Assembly (NCBI GenBank): GCA_963768945.1
Contig: CAVYJW010000001.1
Coordinates: forward strand, 186,001 to 250,000
Direction of reading: 5' to 3'
DNA from: RYN-230 sp963768945
GTDB lineage: Bacteria > Actinomycetota > Actinomycetes > Streptosporangiales > Streptosporangiaceae
DNA length: 64,000 bases
Below are positions 49,617 to 58,416 of this stretch, in pieces. The stretch's first letter is position 1; each line of letters starts with the position of its first letter. The position numbers and the translations under genes are program-made. The notes below the pieces were generated by a model. That model was not told where the DNA came from, ran no database searches, and saw only the letters and a list, made by a program, of their open reading frames with translations.

Positions 49617-50972
49617 TCAGGCGGCATCCGGGTCCGCATGGCCCGGTGTGTCCGCGGCGTCTCCCGCTGTGCTGTCTCCTGGCTCGGCGCTGTCTGCCGG
49701 CTCCGCGCTGTCTGCCGGCTCCGCGGGGTGCCCTGCCGCTCCGCGCCGGTCGTAGCGGCGGAAACCCGGCAGCAGGCCGGCCAGCGCGGCGGCCCCGGCG
49801 ATGCACGCCAGGCCGCCGGACACGATCGAGAACTCCGTGGACACCAGCGTGGCCACGGCCCCGGCCTCGAGGTCGCCGAGCCGCGGGCCGCCGGCGACCA
49901 CGGCGATCTGCACGGCGGAGATCCGGCTCCGGAACTCCTCTGACGCCGAGGTCTGCAGGATCGTCGAGCGCAGCACGGCCGAGATCACGTCGGCCCAGCC
50001 GGCCACCGCGAGCAGGGCCAGCGCGGCCCACAGCACATGCACCAGGCCGAACGCGACGATGGCCGCGCCCCACACGGCTACGGCCACGATCACGGCCCAG
50101 GCCTGCCGGTGGATCCTCGCCAGCCAGCCGGTGGTCAGCGCGCCTACCAGGGCTCCCGCGGCGGGGGCGGCGTACAGGTAGCCGAGCGTGCGCGCGCCGC
50201 CGTGGAACACCGAGACGGCCAGCGCCGGGAAGAGCGCCCGGGGCATGCCGAACACCATCGCGTTGACGTCGATAAGGTAGGCGCCCTGCATCGCCTGCCG
50301 CCGGCGCAGATAGCGCAGGCCCTCCACCACGGCGCCGAGCCCGGGGCGCCCGGCTTCCGGAGCAGGCGGGATGGCCGGCAGGCGCGCCGCGGCCAGGGCG
50401 GTGAGCAGGTAGATGACGGCGGTGCTGGCGTAAACCCATTGCAGGTGCACGGCGTCGATCAGCAGCCCGGCCAGGGCCGGCCCGATGACCAGGCCGACCT
50501 GGTCGACGACCTGGGTGGCCGCGTACGCGGCGACCAGGTGCCGGGGTCCCACGAGCGCGGGAACCGCCGCGTTGGTGGCCGTGGACGCCGCCCCGGCCAG
50601 GCCGGCCGCGGCCGCGCTGACCAGGTACACCGCGACCAGCCCCGGGTGCGCGGCCACCGCGTTGACGGCCAGGCCGCCGCAGGTCAGGGCGAGCAGCACC
50701 GACGTGATCACCAGGATGAGCCGCCGGTCCAGCGCGTCGCCGAGCGAGCCGCCGATCAGTGCCCCGACGATCAGCGGCACCAGCTGGGCCAGGCTGACCA
50801 GCCCCACCTGGAGCGAGGACCGGGTCAGCGCGTACACCTGGAACGGGATGGCCACCGCGGTCAGCTGGCTGCCGAACACCTCCACGAACTGGCCGGCGAA
50901 CAGCAGGCGGAAGCCGCGGGATTCACGCAACGGGCCGAGGTCGATGAGGATCCGGTTCGGCACGGGGACCAT
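49617..50972 (-). CDS. MFS exporter of the EntS (enterobactin exporter) type
   Basis: The 451-residue protein has 12 predicted helices. It begins RILIDLGPLRESRGFRLLFAGQFVEVFGSQLTAVAIPFQVYALT and has the MFS loop GGSLGDALDRRLIL between helices 2 and 3, typical of EntS-like exporters of siderophores or other small molecules. The cytosolic tail is a repeat of SAEPADSAEPGDST, encoded by a local tandem repeat (about 49665-49735). No siderophore genes are near, so the cargo is unknown. Confidence 0.88.
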   Translation of the reverse strand: MVPVPNRILIDLGPLRESRGFRLLFAGQFVEVFGSQLTAVAIPFQVYALTRSSLQVGLVSLAQLVPLIVGALIGGSLGDALDRRLILVITSVLLALTCGGLAVNAVAAHPGLVAVYLVSAAAAGLAGAASTATNAAVPALVGPRHLVAAYAATQVVDQVGLVIGPALAGLLIDAVHLQWVYASTAVIYLLTALAAARLPAIPPAPEAGRPGLGAVVEGLRYLRRRQAMQGAYLIDVNAMVFGMPRALFPALAVSVFHGGARTLGYLYAAPAAGALVGALTTGWLARIHRQAWAVIVAVAVWGAAIVAFGLVHVLWAALALLAVAGWADVISAVLRSTILQTSASEEFRSRISAVQIAVVAGGPRLGDLEAGAVATLVSTEFSIVSGGLACIAGAAALAGLLPGFRRYDRRGAAGHPAEPADSAEPADSAEPGDSTAGDAADTPGHADPDAA

Positions 50973-51052
50973 GATGCCTGTCCAACCTGGACCGACGCAC
51001 GACGGGCTGGGCCGGATGTGCCTGCTCTCCGGTCGGCTGGCATTGTGTCTGC

Positions 51053-51865
51053 ATGTCGTTGAGTGGAGATGAAGCCTTCGGTACCGGCGTGCCGTTGGAC
51101 ACCAACGTGCCGCACATCGCGCGCGTCTACGACTACTGGCTCGGCGGAAAGGACAACTTCGCCGCCGACCGGGACCTGGCGGAGAAGTTCATGCGGGCCG
51201 ATCCGTCCGTGACGGCCGGGGTCCGCAGCAACCGGGCATTCCTGGGCCGGGCTGTGCACTACCTGGTGGCCGATGCGGGCATCCGGCAGTTCCTGGACAT
51301 CGGCACCGGTATCCCGACCGCGAACAACACCCACGAGGTGGCCCAGCGCGCCGAGCCGTCGGCCCGTGTGGTCTACGTCAACAACGACCCGATCGTGCTC
51401 ACCCACGCCCGGGCGCTGCTGGCCAGCCACCCGGCGGGCGTGACCGGCTACGTGGACGCCGACCTGCGCGACACCGAGACGATCCTGGCCGCGGCGGCCC
51501 GGACCCTGGACTTCACCCAGCCCATCGCGCTGATGCTGATCGGCGTGCTGCACTGCATCCCGGACGAGGATTATCCGGCCCAGATCGTGACGCGCCTGAT
51601 GGACGCGGTGCCGTCCGGAAGTTATCTCGCCCTGTCTCACCCGGCGGCCGACATCCACGCGGAGGAGATGGCAGCCGGAGCCGCGCTGATGAATCAGGCC
51701 ATGGCGGGGACGATCACCTTCCGCACCCGCGCACAGGTCGCGGCGTTCTTCGGCGGTCTGGAGCTGGTCGAGCCGGGCCTGGTCTCCACCACTCAGTGGC
51801 GTCCCGGGCGGGGCGTAAACCCCAAGCCCCTGCCCGGCTGGGTAGGAGTGGCCCGCAAGGCATAG
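51053..51865 (+). CDS. SAM-dependent methyltransferase of the DUF574 (PF04672) family
   Basis: The family signature is complete: DTNVPHIARVYDYWLGGKDNFAADRDLAEKF, VRSNRAFLGRAVHYLV, IRQFLDIGTGIPTANNTHEVAQ, VVYVNNDPIVLTHARALL and VLHCIPDEDYPAQIVTRLMDAVPSGSYLALSHP. This family is expanded in actinobacteria and mostly uncharacterised. The gene is divergent from the EntS-type exporter with 80 bp between the starts, so the two may share control. Confidence 0.92.
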   Translation: MSLSGDEAFGTGVPLDTNVPHIARVYDYWLGGKDNFAADRDLAEKFMRADPSVTAGVRSNRAFLGRAVHYLVADAGIRQFLDIGTGIPTANNTHEVAQRAEPSARVVYVNNDPIVLTHARALLASHPAGVTGYVDADLRDTETILAAAARTLDFTQPIALMLIGVLHCIPDEDYPAQIVTRLMDAVPSGSYLALSHPAADIHAEEMAAGAALMNQAMAGTITFRTRAQVAAFFGGLELVEPGLVSTTQWRPGRGVNPKPLPGWVGVARKA

Positions 51866-51905
51866 CGGTCGGCAACGCCCGGCTGCCGGCACGGGCTAGC
51901 CCGCC

Positions 51906-51960
51906 TTCAGCCCGCCGGCCTGGCCCAGCCCGCCGGCAGGTTCAGCCCGCCGGCCTGGCC
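51906..51960. repeat. 20-bp direct repeat at the converging gene ends
   Basis: ttcagcccgccggcctggcc occurs at 51906-51925 and 51941-51960, with a related phrase between them. The second copy covers the stop codon of the DUF1810 gene. The repeats are rich in GCCGGC and could form hairpins that end both converging transcripts. Confidence 0.5.
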
Positions 51961-52481
51961 GGCGTGACGTCGCTCAGCAGCCGGTCGGTGGCCGGGTCGG
52001 GCTGCCCGTCGAAGTACTGGCTCAGGACCTGGGCGAACAGCGCCCCGGCGCGTCCTGGCCCGGCGGCGTCCTCGGGCCCGGCGGCGTCCTCGGGCCCGGC
52101 CGCGTCAGACCTTTCCGGCGGATCGGCCCGGAGGAACAGGGTCATGGACGAGCGCAGCTTCTGGGCGTCCAGGCTGCCGAAGATCTGCTCCGCGCTGCGC
52201 CCCGCCACCTCGGTGAGGACGCGGGCCGATTCGGCCAGCCGCGGTCCCAGCACCGGATGGCGCAGGTAGGCCCGGGCCTCGCGGAGCGAGGAGATCGCGA
52301 ACTCCTGCGCCGTGGCGCTCCGCCCGAGGCCGGCGATCTGCGGGAACACGAACCACATCCAGTGGCTCACCTTGCGCCCCGCCCGCAACTCCGCGACCGC
52401 CCGGCCGTAGATCCCGCCGGCGTCCTGGGCGGCCACGAACCTCTCCAGCCGGTAGGAGTCGCCACCGCGAGAGTCGTCCAT
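51942..52481 (-). CDS. DUF1810 family protein
   Basis: The core is DSYRLERFVAAQDAGGIYGRAVAELRAGRKVSHWMWFVFPQIAGLGRSATAQEFAISSLREARAYLRHPVLGPRL, the diagnostic DUF1810 sequence, ending FGSLDAQKLRSSMTLF. Function unknown. An insert GPEDAAGPEDAAGPG splits the end from SQYFDGQPDPAT, where family members are continuous. ATG 52481 is chosen since the family begins there; the open frame to 52901 is not coding. Confidence 0.88.
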   Translation of the reverse strand: MDDSRGGDSYRLERFVAAQDAGGIYGRAVAELRAGRKVSHWMWFVFPQIAGLGRSATAQEFAISSLREARAYLRHPVLGPRLAESARVLTEVAGRSAEQIFGSLDAQKLRSSMTLFLRADPPERSDAAGPEDAAGPEDAAGPGRAGALFAQVLSQYFDGQPDPATDRLLSDVTPARPAG

Positions 52482-52656
52482 CAGCCCGCCCCGCAATAGC
52501 CCGGATCGTGTGCTTTCACGGAAATATCTTAGCCGCTCTGAGAAGACATGTTCGGAGCACTCAGGCACGCGGATTGGTGTGATTCTTATAACGCCGCGAA
52601 ATGCATGATTTATCCGCGTTGCCCAATCTGAAACTGCACGCGGGCCGAATTCCCTC

Positions 52657-54438
52657 GTGATGATGAAAGAAATCGTGCAGCGCATGCGGGGTCTACTCGG
52701 GACCGCTGCGGTCGGCGCCCTGACCGGGCTGCTGGCCGCGGCGGCTGCGCTTGGGGTGGCCCAGCTGGTGGCCGGCATCACCGGGTCTGCGGGGGAGCCG
52801 GTGATCGCGGTCGGCGGCGCGGCGATCGACCTGACCCCGGTCCCGGTCAAGGACTTCGCGATCCAGCATTTCGGCAGCCACGACAAGACCGTGTTGCTCA
52901 CCGGGATCTACATCGTGCTCGCGATCTTCGCCATGGTCATCGGGATCCTCGCCCGGCGCTGGGCGGCCTACGGGCTGGCCGGGCTGGCCGTTTTTGCCGC
53001 CCTCGGCGTCGCGGCCGTCGAGACCAGACCCTTCTCCGGCCCGGCAGACGCGGTGCCAACGCTCGTGGGCGTGGCCGTCGGCGCGCTCGTCCTGCTCCTG
53101 CTGGTCCGCGGCGCGGCTGCACCGGCCGCGCGCCGCGCCGAGAACCTTATATCCGCAACGGAACCGGTCGTGGTCCTGCCCCGCCCCGGTGTCCAGCCTG
53201 GCGGGAGACGGTTGCCTGCGCCGCCGGCGGCCGGTGCCCAGCCTGGCGGGAGACGGCTGCCTGCGCCGCCCGCGGCCGGTGTCGCCACTGGCGTCCGTGC
53301 TGAGGATGCCACCTCTGGCGGCGGGGCCCGCGGCCGCGGCGGTCGCGGCTGGGGTACTCCTCCTGGCGGTATCCCCGATCGCCGGAGATTCCTCCTCACC
53401 GCCGCCGGGGCCGCCGCCCTCGCGGCCGGCGGGGCCGCGGTGGGCCAGGCGCTGCTGTCCCGGTTCAACGTGTCCGCGGCGCGCTCCGGGATCAGGCTCC
53501 CCGCTCCGGCGGCCACCGGGCCGCAGCCCCCGCGCGGTGCGGAGCTCGACGTCCCGGGGATCAGCCCGTTCACCACCCCCAACGGGAGCTTCTACCGTGT
53601 GGACACGGCGCTCAGCCTGCCCCAGGTCCCGCCGGAGCAGTGGCGGCTCCGGGTGCACGGCATGGTCGAGCGGGAGCTGGACATCACCTTCGACCAGCTG
53701 CTCAAGCGGCCGCTCACGGAGGCGGACATCACCCTGGCCTGCGTGTCCAATCAGGTCGGCGGCCCGTACGTTGGCAACGCCCGGTGGCTGGGCGCCAGCC
53801 TCGCGGCCCTGCTGCGGGAGGCCAGGGTCCGCCGCGGCGCCGATCAGGTCCTCAGCACTTCGGCGGATGGCTGGACCTGCGGCACCCCGATCGAGACGGT
53901 CATGGACGGCCGGAACGCCCTGCTTGCGGTGGGCATGAACGGGCAGCCGCTCCCGGTCGCGCACGGCTTCCCCGCCCGCATGATGGTCCCGGGTCTCTAC
54001 GGCTACGTGTCCGGCACCAAGTGGGTGGTCGATCTGGAGATCACCACGTTCGCGGCTCAGCGCTCCTACTGGGTGCAGCGGGGCTACTCGACCCGGGCTC
54101 CGATCAAGACTGAGTCACGGATCGACGTGCCCAAGCCCCTGGCCCAGGTCAAGGCGGGCCGGACCGCGGTGGCCGGGGTGGCCTGGGCGCCGCACCGTGG
54201 CATCGACGCGGTGCAGGTCCGGGCGGACAACGGTCCCTGGAACCAGGCGCGGCTCGCCGCCGTGCCCGGCATCGACACGTGGCGCCAGTGGGTGTGGGAG
54301 TGGGACGCCCGGCCCGGGCTGCACACCCTGTCGGTCCGCGCGACCGATGGCACCCACGCCACGCAGCCGTCCCGCCGCGTGCCGATCTTCCCCAACGGCG
54401 CCACGGGCTGGGACACGGTCACGGTGACCGTGACATAG
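52657..54438 (+). CDS. Membrane-bound molybdopterin-dependent oxidoreductase (sulfite-oxidase/YedY-like)
   Basis: Residues 1-155 hold four transmembrane helices. A Pro/Gly linker with the duplicated unit QPGGRRLPAPPAAG follows, then a twin-Arg-like segment (RRRFLLTAAGAAALAAGG) forming a fifth helix. The outer oxidoreductase_molyb domain has YRVDTALSLPQVPPEQWRLRVHGMV and the molybdenum ligand Cys at about 362 in ACVSNQVGG. It continues with VAHGFPARMMVPGLYGYVSGTKWV. A C-terminal Mo-co dimerisation-like domain ends it (VAGVAWAPHRGIDAVQVRADNGPW). The electron acceptor and substrate are unknown. The start is one of GTG 52657, ATG 52660 or ATG 52663. The fasciclin gene follows 61 bp later, a pairing common in actinobacteria. 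Confidence 0.9.
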   Translation: MMMKEIVQRMRGLLGTAAVGALTGLLAAAAALGVAQLVAGITGSAGEPVIAVGGAAIDLTPVPVKDFAIQHFGSHDKTVLLTGIYIVLAIFAMVIGILARRWAAYGLAGLAVFAALGVAAVETRPFSGPADAVPTLVGVAVGALVLLLLVRGAAAPAARRAENLISATEPVVVLPRPGVQPGGRRLPAPPAAGAQPGGRRLPAPPAAGVATGVRAEDATSGGGARGRGGRGWGTPPGGIPDRRRFLLTAAGAAALAAGGAAVGQALLSRFNVSAARSGIRLPAPAATGPQPPRGAELDVPGISPFTTPNGSFYRVDTALSLPQVPPEQWRLRVHGMVERELDITFDQLLKRPLTEADITLACVSNQVGGPYVGNARWLGASLAALLREARVRRGADQVLSTSADGWTCGTPIETVMDGRNALLAVGMNGQPLPVAHGFPARMMVPGLYGYVSGTKWVVDLEITTFAAQRSYWVQRGYSTRAPIKTESRIDVPKPLAQVKAGRTAVAGVAWAPHRGIDAVQVRADNGPWNQARLAAVPGIDTWRQWVWEWDARPGLHTLSVRATDGTHATQPSRRVPIFPNGATGWDTVTVTVT

Positions 54439-54499
54439 CCCCCAGCGACTGACCGCATCCCAGATGTTCCATCAGCGAAGTACGAAGGAGTCCAGAAAA

Positions 54500-55138
54500 A
54501 TGAAGTACAAGGTCCCTGCCATCGCCGTCCTTTCCGCCGGTCTCGCGTTCGGTGCCGCCGCTTGCGGCTCCAGCGGAACCTCCGCGAGCTCGGGGTCGAG
54601 CACCCCGTCCTCGTCGTCGTCCTCCGCCTCGGCCATGCCTACCCAGTCCGCGCAGACCGCGTCGGCGCCGTTCGGGCCGGCCTGCTCGGCGGTCCCGTCC
54701 TCAGGGTCGGGCAGCTTCCAGGGCATGTCCACCGCCCCGGTGGCCACCGCCGCGTCGAACAACCCGGTGCTGTCCACCCTGGTCACCGCGGTCAAGAAGG
54801 CGAACCTGGTGGACACCCTCAACTCGGCCAAGGGCATCACCGTGTTCGCGCCCGAGAACAGCGCGTTCGCAGCGATCCCGCCCGCCACGCTGAAGAAGGT
54901 GCTCGCGGACAAGGCCGAGCTGACCAAGATCCTCACCTACCACGTGGTGGGCGCGAAGGTCACGGCCGGCCAGTTCGCCTCGGGGATGAGCGCGAAGACC
55001 CTCGAGGGCGGCAACGTGACGCTGGCCAAGATGGGCTCGACCTACACCGTGAACGGCGCGAAGGTGGTGTGCGGTGACGTGAGCACGGCCAACGCCACCG
55101 TCTACATCATCAACTCGGTGCTCATGCCGAAGTCCTGA
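54500..55138 (+). CDS. Fasciclin-domain lipoprotein
   Basis: ATG 54500 has GAAGGAG nine bases upstream. A lipobox (GLAFGAAACGSS) predicts a lipid-anchored protein. A Ser-rich linker is followed by one FAS1 domain: NNPVLSTLVTAVKKANLVDTLN, ITVFAPENSAFAAIPPATLKKVL, ILTYHVVGAKVT and TVYIINSVLMPKS. FAS1 domains mediate adhesion or protein contacts at the cell surface. Its place after the molybdopterin enzyme suggests an accessory role at the membrane. A strong hairpin follows the stop. Confidence 0.92.
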   Translation: MKYKVPAIAVLSAGLAFGAAACGSSGTSASSGSSTPSSSSSSASAMPTQSAQTASAPFGPACSAVPSSGSGSFQGMSTAPVATAASNNPVLSTLVTAVKKANLVDTLNSAKGITVFAPENSAFAAIPPATLKKVLADKAELTKILTYHVVGAKVTAGQFASGMSAKTLEGGNVTLAKMGSTYTVNGAKVVCGDVSTANATVYIINSVLMPKS

Positions 55139-55149
55139 CCCAGACGGTC

Positions 55150-55185
55150 ATGCGGGGCCGGGCCCATCCGGGCCCGGCCCCGCAT
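55150..55185 (+). terminator. Perfect 16-bp stem with 4-base loop after the fasciclin gene
   Basis: ATGCGGGGCCGGGCCC (55150-55165), loop ATCC, and its exact complement (55170-55185) form a very stable hairpin 12 bp after the stop codon. There is no following T-tract, as usual in actinobacterial terminators. It most likely ends the molybdopterin-fasciclin transcript. Confidence 0.8.
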
Positions 55186-55246
55186 GCCGTTCCGCCCCGC
55201 CCGCCCGCCCGCGACCGCCTGCGCCGCCCGCCCGCGACCGGCCCCG

Positions 55247-55316
55247 ACTTTTCACGCGAAACGTGCGCCGAAAGGGACAAAACACCCTAGAAAAGCGCAC
55301 GTTTCGGATGAAAAGT
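55247..55316. repeat. Long imperfect inverted repeat, 22-bp arms with 26-bp spacer
   Basis: ACTTTTCACGCGAAACGTGC plus GC (55247-55268) is mirrored by GCGCACGTTTCGGATGAAAA plus GT (55295-55316); 20 of 22 positions pair. The spacer contains gggacaaaacaccctagaaa. The element is markedly A+T-rich between a C-rich stretch and the 18-bp tandem array. The shape suits a miniature mobile or REP-type element, a bidirectional terminator or a large operator; nothing decides between them. Terminal direct repeats were not seen. Confidence 0.65.
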
Positions 55317-55362
55317 GGCCGCTTGCCATGATCAATGTGACTTGTGGCGCCGATGATGTCGC

Positions 55363-55506
55363 GAGCCGCAGCACTGGCACGAGCCGCAGCACTGGCACGA
55401 GCCGCAGCACTGGCACGAGCCGCAGCACTGGCACGAGCCGCAGCACTGGCACGAGCCGCAGCACTGGCACGAGCCGCAGCACTGGCACGAGCCGCAGCAC
55501 TGGCCC
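55363..55506. repeat. 18-bp tandem repeat, eight copies
   Basis: Seven identical copies and an eighth with one change of gagccgcagcactggcac stand head to tail, followed by degenerate copies to about 55540. There are no spacers, so this is not CRISPR. The array ends about 50 bp before the stop codon of the minus-strand MFS gene, which ends at 55559, so it lies in the 3' region of that transcript. Confidence 0.85.
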
Positions 55507-55558
55507 GGGGCGCGGCACTGGCCCGGGGCCCAGCAGCACCAGGCGTCCGCGGTCCGGG

Positions 55559-57151
55559 CTAGTGCTGCTGGGCGAAGTCCTTGGAGCGGATGGTCACCAG
55601 CGCGACGACGCCCGACACCAGCGCGATGATCGCGGCGACCAGCAGGATACGGTCCAGGCCGGTGGTGAAGGCGGCCCGGGTGATCGTGCCCACCGTCTGC
55701 CGGAACTGCCCGGGCAGCTTCGCGATCACCTGGCCGATCTCGCCGGACTGCACGGCGGAGGCGATCCGCGGGCCCTGATGGGACAGGGCAGGCACCGCGG
55801 CGATTCTGGCCCGGACCTCGTCGGCCACCTTGTTGGAGAACAGCGTGCCCAGCAGCGCGATGCCGGTCGCGATCCCGACCTGCCGGAACGTGGAGTTGAT
55901 ACCGGAGGCCATGCCGGCCTGCTGGGGCCGGACCACGCCGACCGCGGTCGAGGCGAGCGGCGGGTTGACCAGGCCGACGCCGACCCCGCCGATGATCATC
56001 CCGGGGATGAGGTGGGTCCAGCCCGACCCGGCGTTGAGGCCGCGCATCAGCAGCAGGCCCACCCCGACGAGGATCAGCCCGGGCCCGATGAGCAGGCGGA
56101 TTGGCACCCGTGACGTCAGCCGGCCCGCCGCCGTGGCACTGACCAGGATGGCGCCGGACAGGAACATGACCCGCACGCCGGTGCCCAGTGGCGAATAGCC
56201 CAGGATGTCCTGCAGGTAGAGCACGATGTAGAGGAGCATCGCGAAGATCGACGCGCTCAGCCCGAACGCCGCGACGCTGCCACCGGTGAACGTCGGCAGC
56301 CGGAACAGGCTGAGGTCGAACATCGGGTGCGCGATGCGCCGCTCGACCAGCACGAACGCCACCAGCAGGACCGCCGCGGCCACCAGGCAGCCCAGCACCA
56401 GGCTGTCGGTGAACGACCGCTGGTTGGACTCGATCAGCCCGTAGACCAGGAACGACAGCGCCGCGGTGAACAGCACGAAGCCCGCCCAGTCTGGCCTGCT
56501 GGCCGTCGGCGCGCGCGACTCCGACACCTTCAGTACCGAGATGACCACGGCGATCACGCCGATCGGGGCGTTCACGAAGAAGATCCACCGCCAGGACAGG
56601 CCAGACGTCAGCAGGCCGCCGAGCAGTGGGCCGATCGCCACGGCCAGGCCGGTCACCGCGCCCCAGACGCCGAACGCCGTGCCGCGGTCGCGGCCGCGGA
56701 ACGCGTCCGCGAGCAGCGCCAGCGAGACGGCGAACATGATCGCCCCGCCGATGCCCTGCAGCCCCCGGGACAGCTGGAGCATGAGGGTGGACGTCGCGAA
56801 CCCGCACAGCACCGAGGCGCCGGTGAACACCACCAGGCCGATCAGGTACAGCAGCCGGCGGCCGAACATGTCGGCCAGGCTGCCAGCGGTGAGCAGGAAC
56901 GCGGCCAGGGTCAGTGCGTAGGCGTCCACCACCCACTGCAGGTCCGAGAAGCTGGCATGCAGAGAGCGCTGGATGTCCGGCAGCGCGACGTTGACGATCG
57001 TGATGTCCAGCAGCAGCATGAATGTGCCCAGGCACACCGCGACTAGCGTCCACCACTTGTTGCCGCGCTGATCAGGATCCCCGGCGCGGGGTCCTGGCTG
57101 AGTGTGCTGGGTCTGGCCCTGGCCGGACAAATCAGCGTGGGCTTCGGTCAC
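55559..57151 (-). CDS. 14-TM MFS drug exporter (DHA2/EmrB-QacA type)
   Basis: The 530-residue protein has about 14 helices. The DHA2 motifs are present: FMLLLDITIVNVALPDIQRSL with the conserved Asp in helix 1 (motif D1), LTAGSLADMFGRRLLYLIG (motif A) and GVWGAVTGLAVAIGPLLGGLLT (motif C, typical of antiporters). It should use the proton gradient to expel lipophilic compounds. GTG 57151 has GGGGGAG six bases upstream. No regulator of the TetR/MarR type lies beside it. Confidence 0.93.
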   Translation of the reverse strand: MTEAHADLSGQGQTQHTQPGPRAGDPDQRGNKWWTLVAVCLGTFMLLLDITIVNVALPDIQRSLHASFSDLQWVVDAYALTLAAFLLTAGSLADMFGRRLLYLIGLVVFTGASVLCGFATSTLMLQLSRGLQGIGGAIMFAVSLALLADAFRGRDRGTAFGVWGAVTGLAVAIGPLLGGLLTSGLSWRWIFFVNAPIGVIAVVISVLKVSESRAPTASRPDWAGFVLFTAALSFLVYGLIESNQRSFTDSLVLGCLVAAAVLLVAFVLVERRIAHPMFDLSLFRLPTFTGGSVAAFGLSASIFAMLLYIVLYLQDILGYSPLGTGVRVMFLSGAILVSATAAGRLTSRVPIRLLIGPGLILVGVGLLLMRGLNAGSGWTHLIPGMIIGGVGVGLVNPPLASTAVGVVRPQQAGMASGINSTFRQVGIATGIALLGTLFSNKVADEVRARIAAVPALSHQGPRIASAVQSGEIGQVIAKLPGQFRQTVGTITRAAFTTGLDRILLVAAIIALVSGVVALVTIRSKDFAQQH

Positions 57152-57195
57152 GAACGCTCCCCCTGGTCTGGTGACACATCAACGCTGATGGCAGG

Positions 57196-57390
57196 TCAAG
57201 AACATGACCCTGTCCACGATACGGCTGGTCCCACATCGTGGCTTTCATGGGTAACACCCTGGTTTCGCGGGTCAGCGGCGCTCGGGTTGCTGCGTGTACC
57301 GATCCGAACTGCACCGGGGGACACACGCCACGCGCAGCCGCAGTCGGCGCAGGTCCGCTCGAACTCCCGCGCCCGCCGGGGAAGCCGCAT
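57196..57390 (-). CDS. Short Cys-x2-Cys protein, possibly truncated
   Basis: The 64-residue frame reads MRLPRRAREFERTCADCGCAWRVSPGAVR and then unremarkable sequence. The start matches small actinobacterial zinc-ribbon proteins that carry a second Cys pair further on. Here no second CxxC occurs, so the back half seems lost or replaced. GGTGGAG and GGGG lie upstream of ATG 57390. Translation is plausible, function doubtful. Confidence 0.35.
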   Translation of the reverse strand: MRLPRRAREFERTCADCGCAWRVSPGAVRIGTRSNPSAADPRNQGVTHESHDVGPAVSWTGSCS

Positions 57391-57468
57391 GGCCCCATTC
57401 TCCACCCGGGGATCTGCGATGGATGGGGGCCAGTACGGTTTGGGAGATAGTGAGGCGATACTGGGGCT

Positions 57469-58413
57469 ATGCCCCACCGGCAGCAAGGCAGGAGCGGGCC
57501 GGCCGTCCGGGCAGACACCGATTCGGGCGTGGCCGAGCTCGTGGCCGACGCTGACCGCCCCCGGGCCTGGACGCTGCGGGTGGATGGCATCCCGCAATCC
57601 CACGTGGACCTCGACGACCCGCTGTACCTGGAGTTCGAGTACATGCGGCGGCTCGGGCACCTGGCTGATCTGGCCGCGTCGGCCGGGGAGCCCTTGCGGG
57701 TGCTGCACCTCGGCGGAGGAGGGCTGACCCTGGCCCGGTACGTGGCGGCCGCCCGTCCCGGATCGAGTCAGCTGGCTGTCGACGCGGACGGTGCCCTGGT
57801 GAACCTGGTCCGCCGGCTGCTGCCGCTGGACCAGCCGGCCCGTCGGCCCAGTGCGGGCCGGTCTGGTACGGGCCGGTCTGATGCTGCGCGGGCCGGCGCT
57901 GAACGAGCCCGTGCGGGGCGGGTCCGGATCCGGGTCGGCGATGCCCGTGCCATCCTGGCCGAGGTCCCGGCCGGTTCGTTCGACCTGGTGATCGCCGACC
58001 TGTTCACCGGGTCGCGCACCCCGGCCCACGTGACCACGGTCGAGTTCGCCACGCACGCGGCCGCCGCGCTCACGCCATCCGGGATCTTCGCCGCGAACAT
58101 GGGCGACGGCCCGCCACTCACGCACGCCCGGGCCCGGGTCGCGACCGTGCGGGCCGTGTTCCCGCACGCCTGCCTGATCGTGGACCCGGCCGTGCTGCGC
58201 GGCCGCCGGTTCGGCAACCTGGTGCTGGCCGCCTCACGCCAGAGACTCCCGGTGGCCGCGCTGGCCCGGCGGACGGCTGGTGATCCTTTTCCCGGGCGCG
58301 TGATCGACGGCGAGGAGCTGGACCGCTTCGCGTCCGGCGCCAGGCCGGTCACCGACGCCCTGGCCGTGCCCTCACCGGCCCCGCCGCTGGACCTTTTCGA
58401 CTTCAGGTCCTGA
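57469..58413 (+). CDS. Spermidine synthase-like SAM-binding protein
   Basis: The fold is that of spermidine synthases: SHVDLDDPLYLEFEYMRRLGHLADLAA, then LRVLHLGGGGLTLARYVAAARPG (motif I), VRIRVGDARAILAEVPAGSFDLVIADLFTGSRTPAHVTTVEF. The stretch after LRRLLPLD is an Arg/Ala/Gly-rich insert (residues 120-145) with short repeats. Such actinobacterial proteins have no proven substrate and may not be aminopropyltransferases. The start ATG has no clear ribosome-binding site. Confidence 0.82.
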   Translation: MPHRQQGRSGPAVRADTDSGVAELVADADRPRAWTLRVDGIPQSHVDLDDPLYLEFEYMRRLGHLADLAASAGEPLRVLHLGGGGLTLARYVAAARPGSSQLAVDADGALVNLVRRLLPLDQPARRPSAGRSGTGRSDAARAGAERARAGRVRIRVGDARAILAEVPAGSFDLVIADLFTGSRTPAHVTTVEFATHAAAALTPSGIFAANMGDGPPLTHARARVATVRAVFPHACLIVDPAVLRGRRFGNLVLAASRQRLPVAALARRTAGDPFPGRVIDGEELDRFASGARPVTDALAVPSPAPPLDLFDFRS

Positions 58414-58416
58414 GTT

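Noticed and set aside
55363..55506. CRISPR-like direct repeats
   Set aside because: Copies are contiguous with no spacers and no cas gene is near.
55332..57056. A minus-strand frame reading the 18-bp array as a Cys-rich repeat protein (SCQCCG units)
   Set aside because: It is the off-frame shadow of the MFS gene running on into the tandem array; it has no start signal and the repeat itself explains the Cys pattern.
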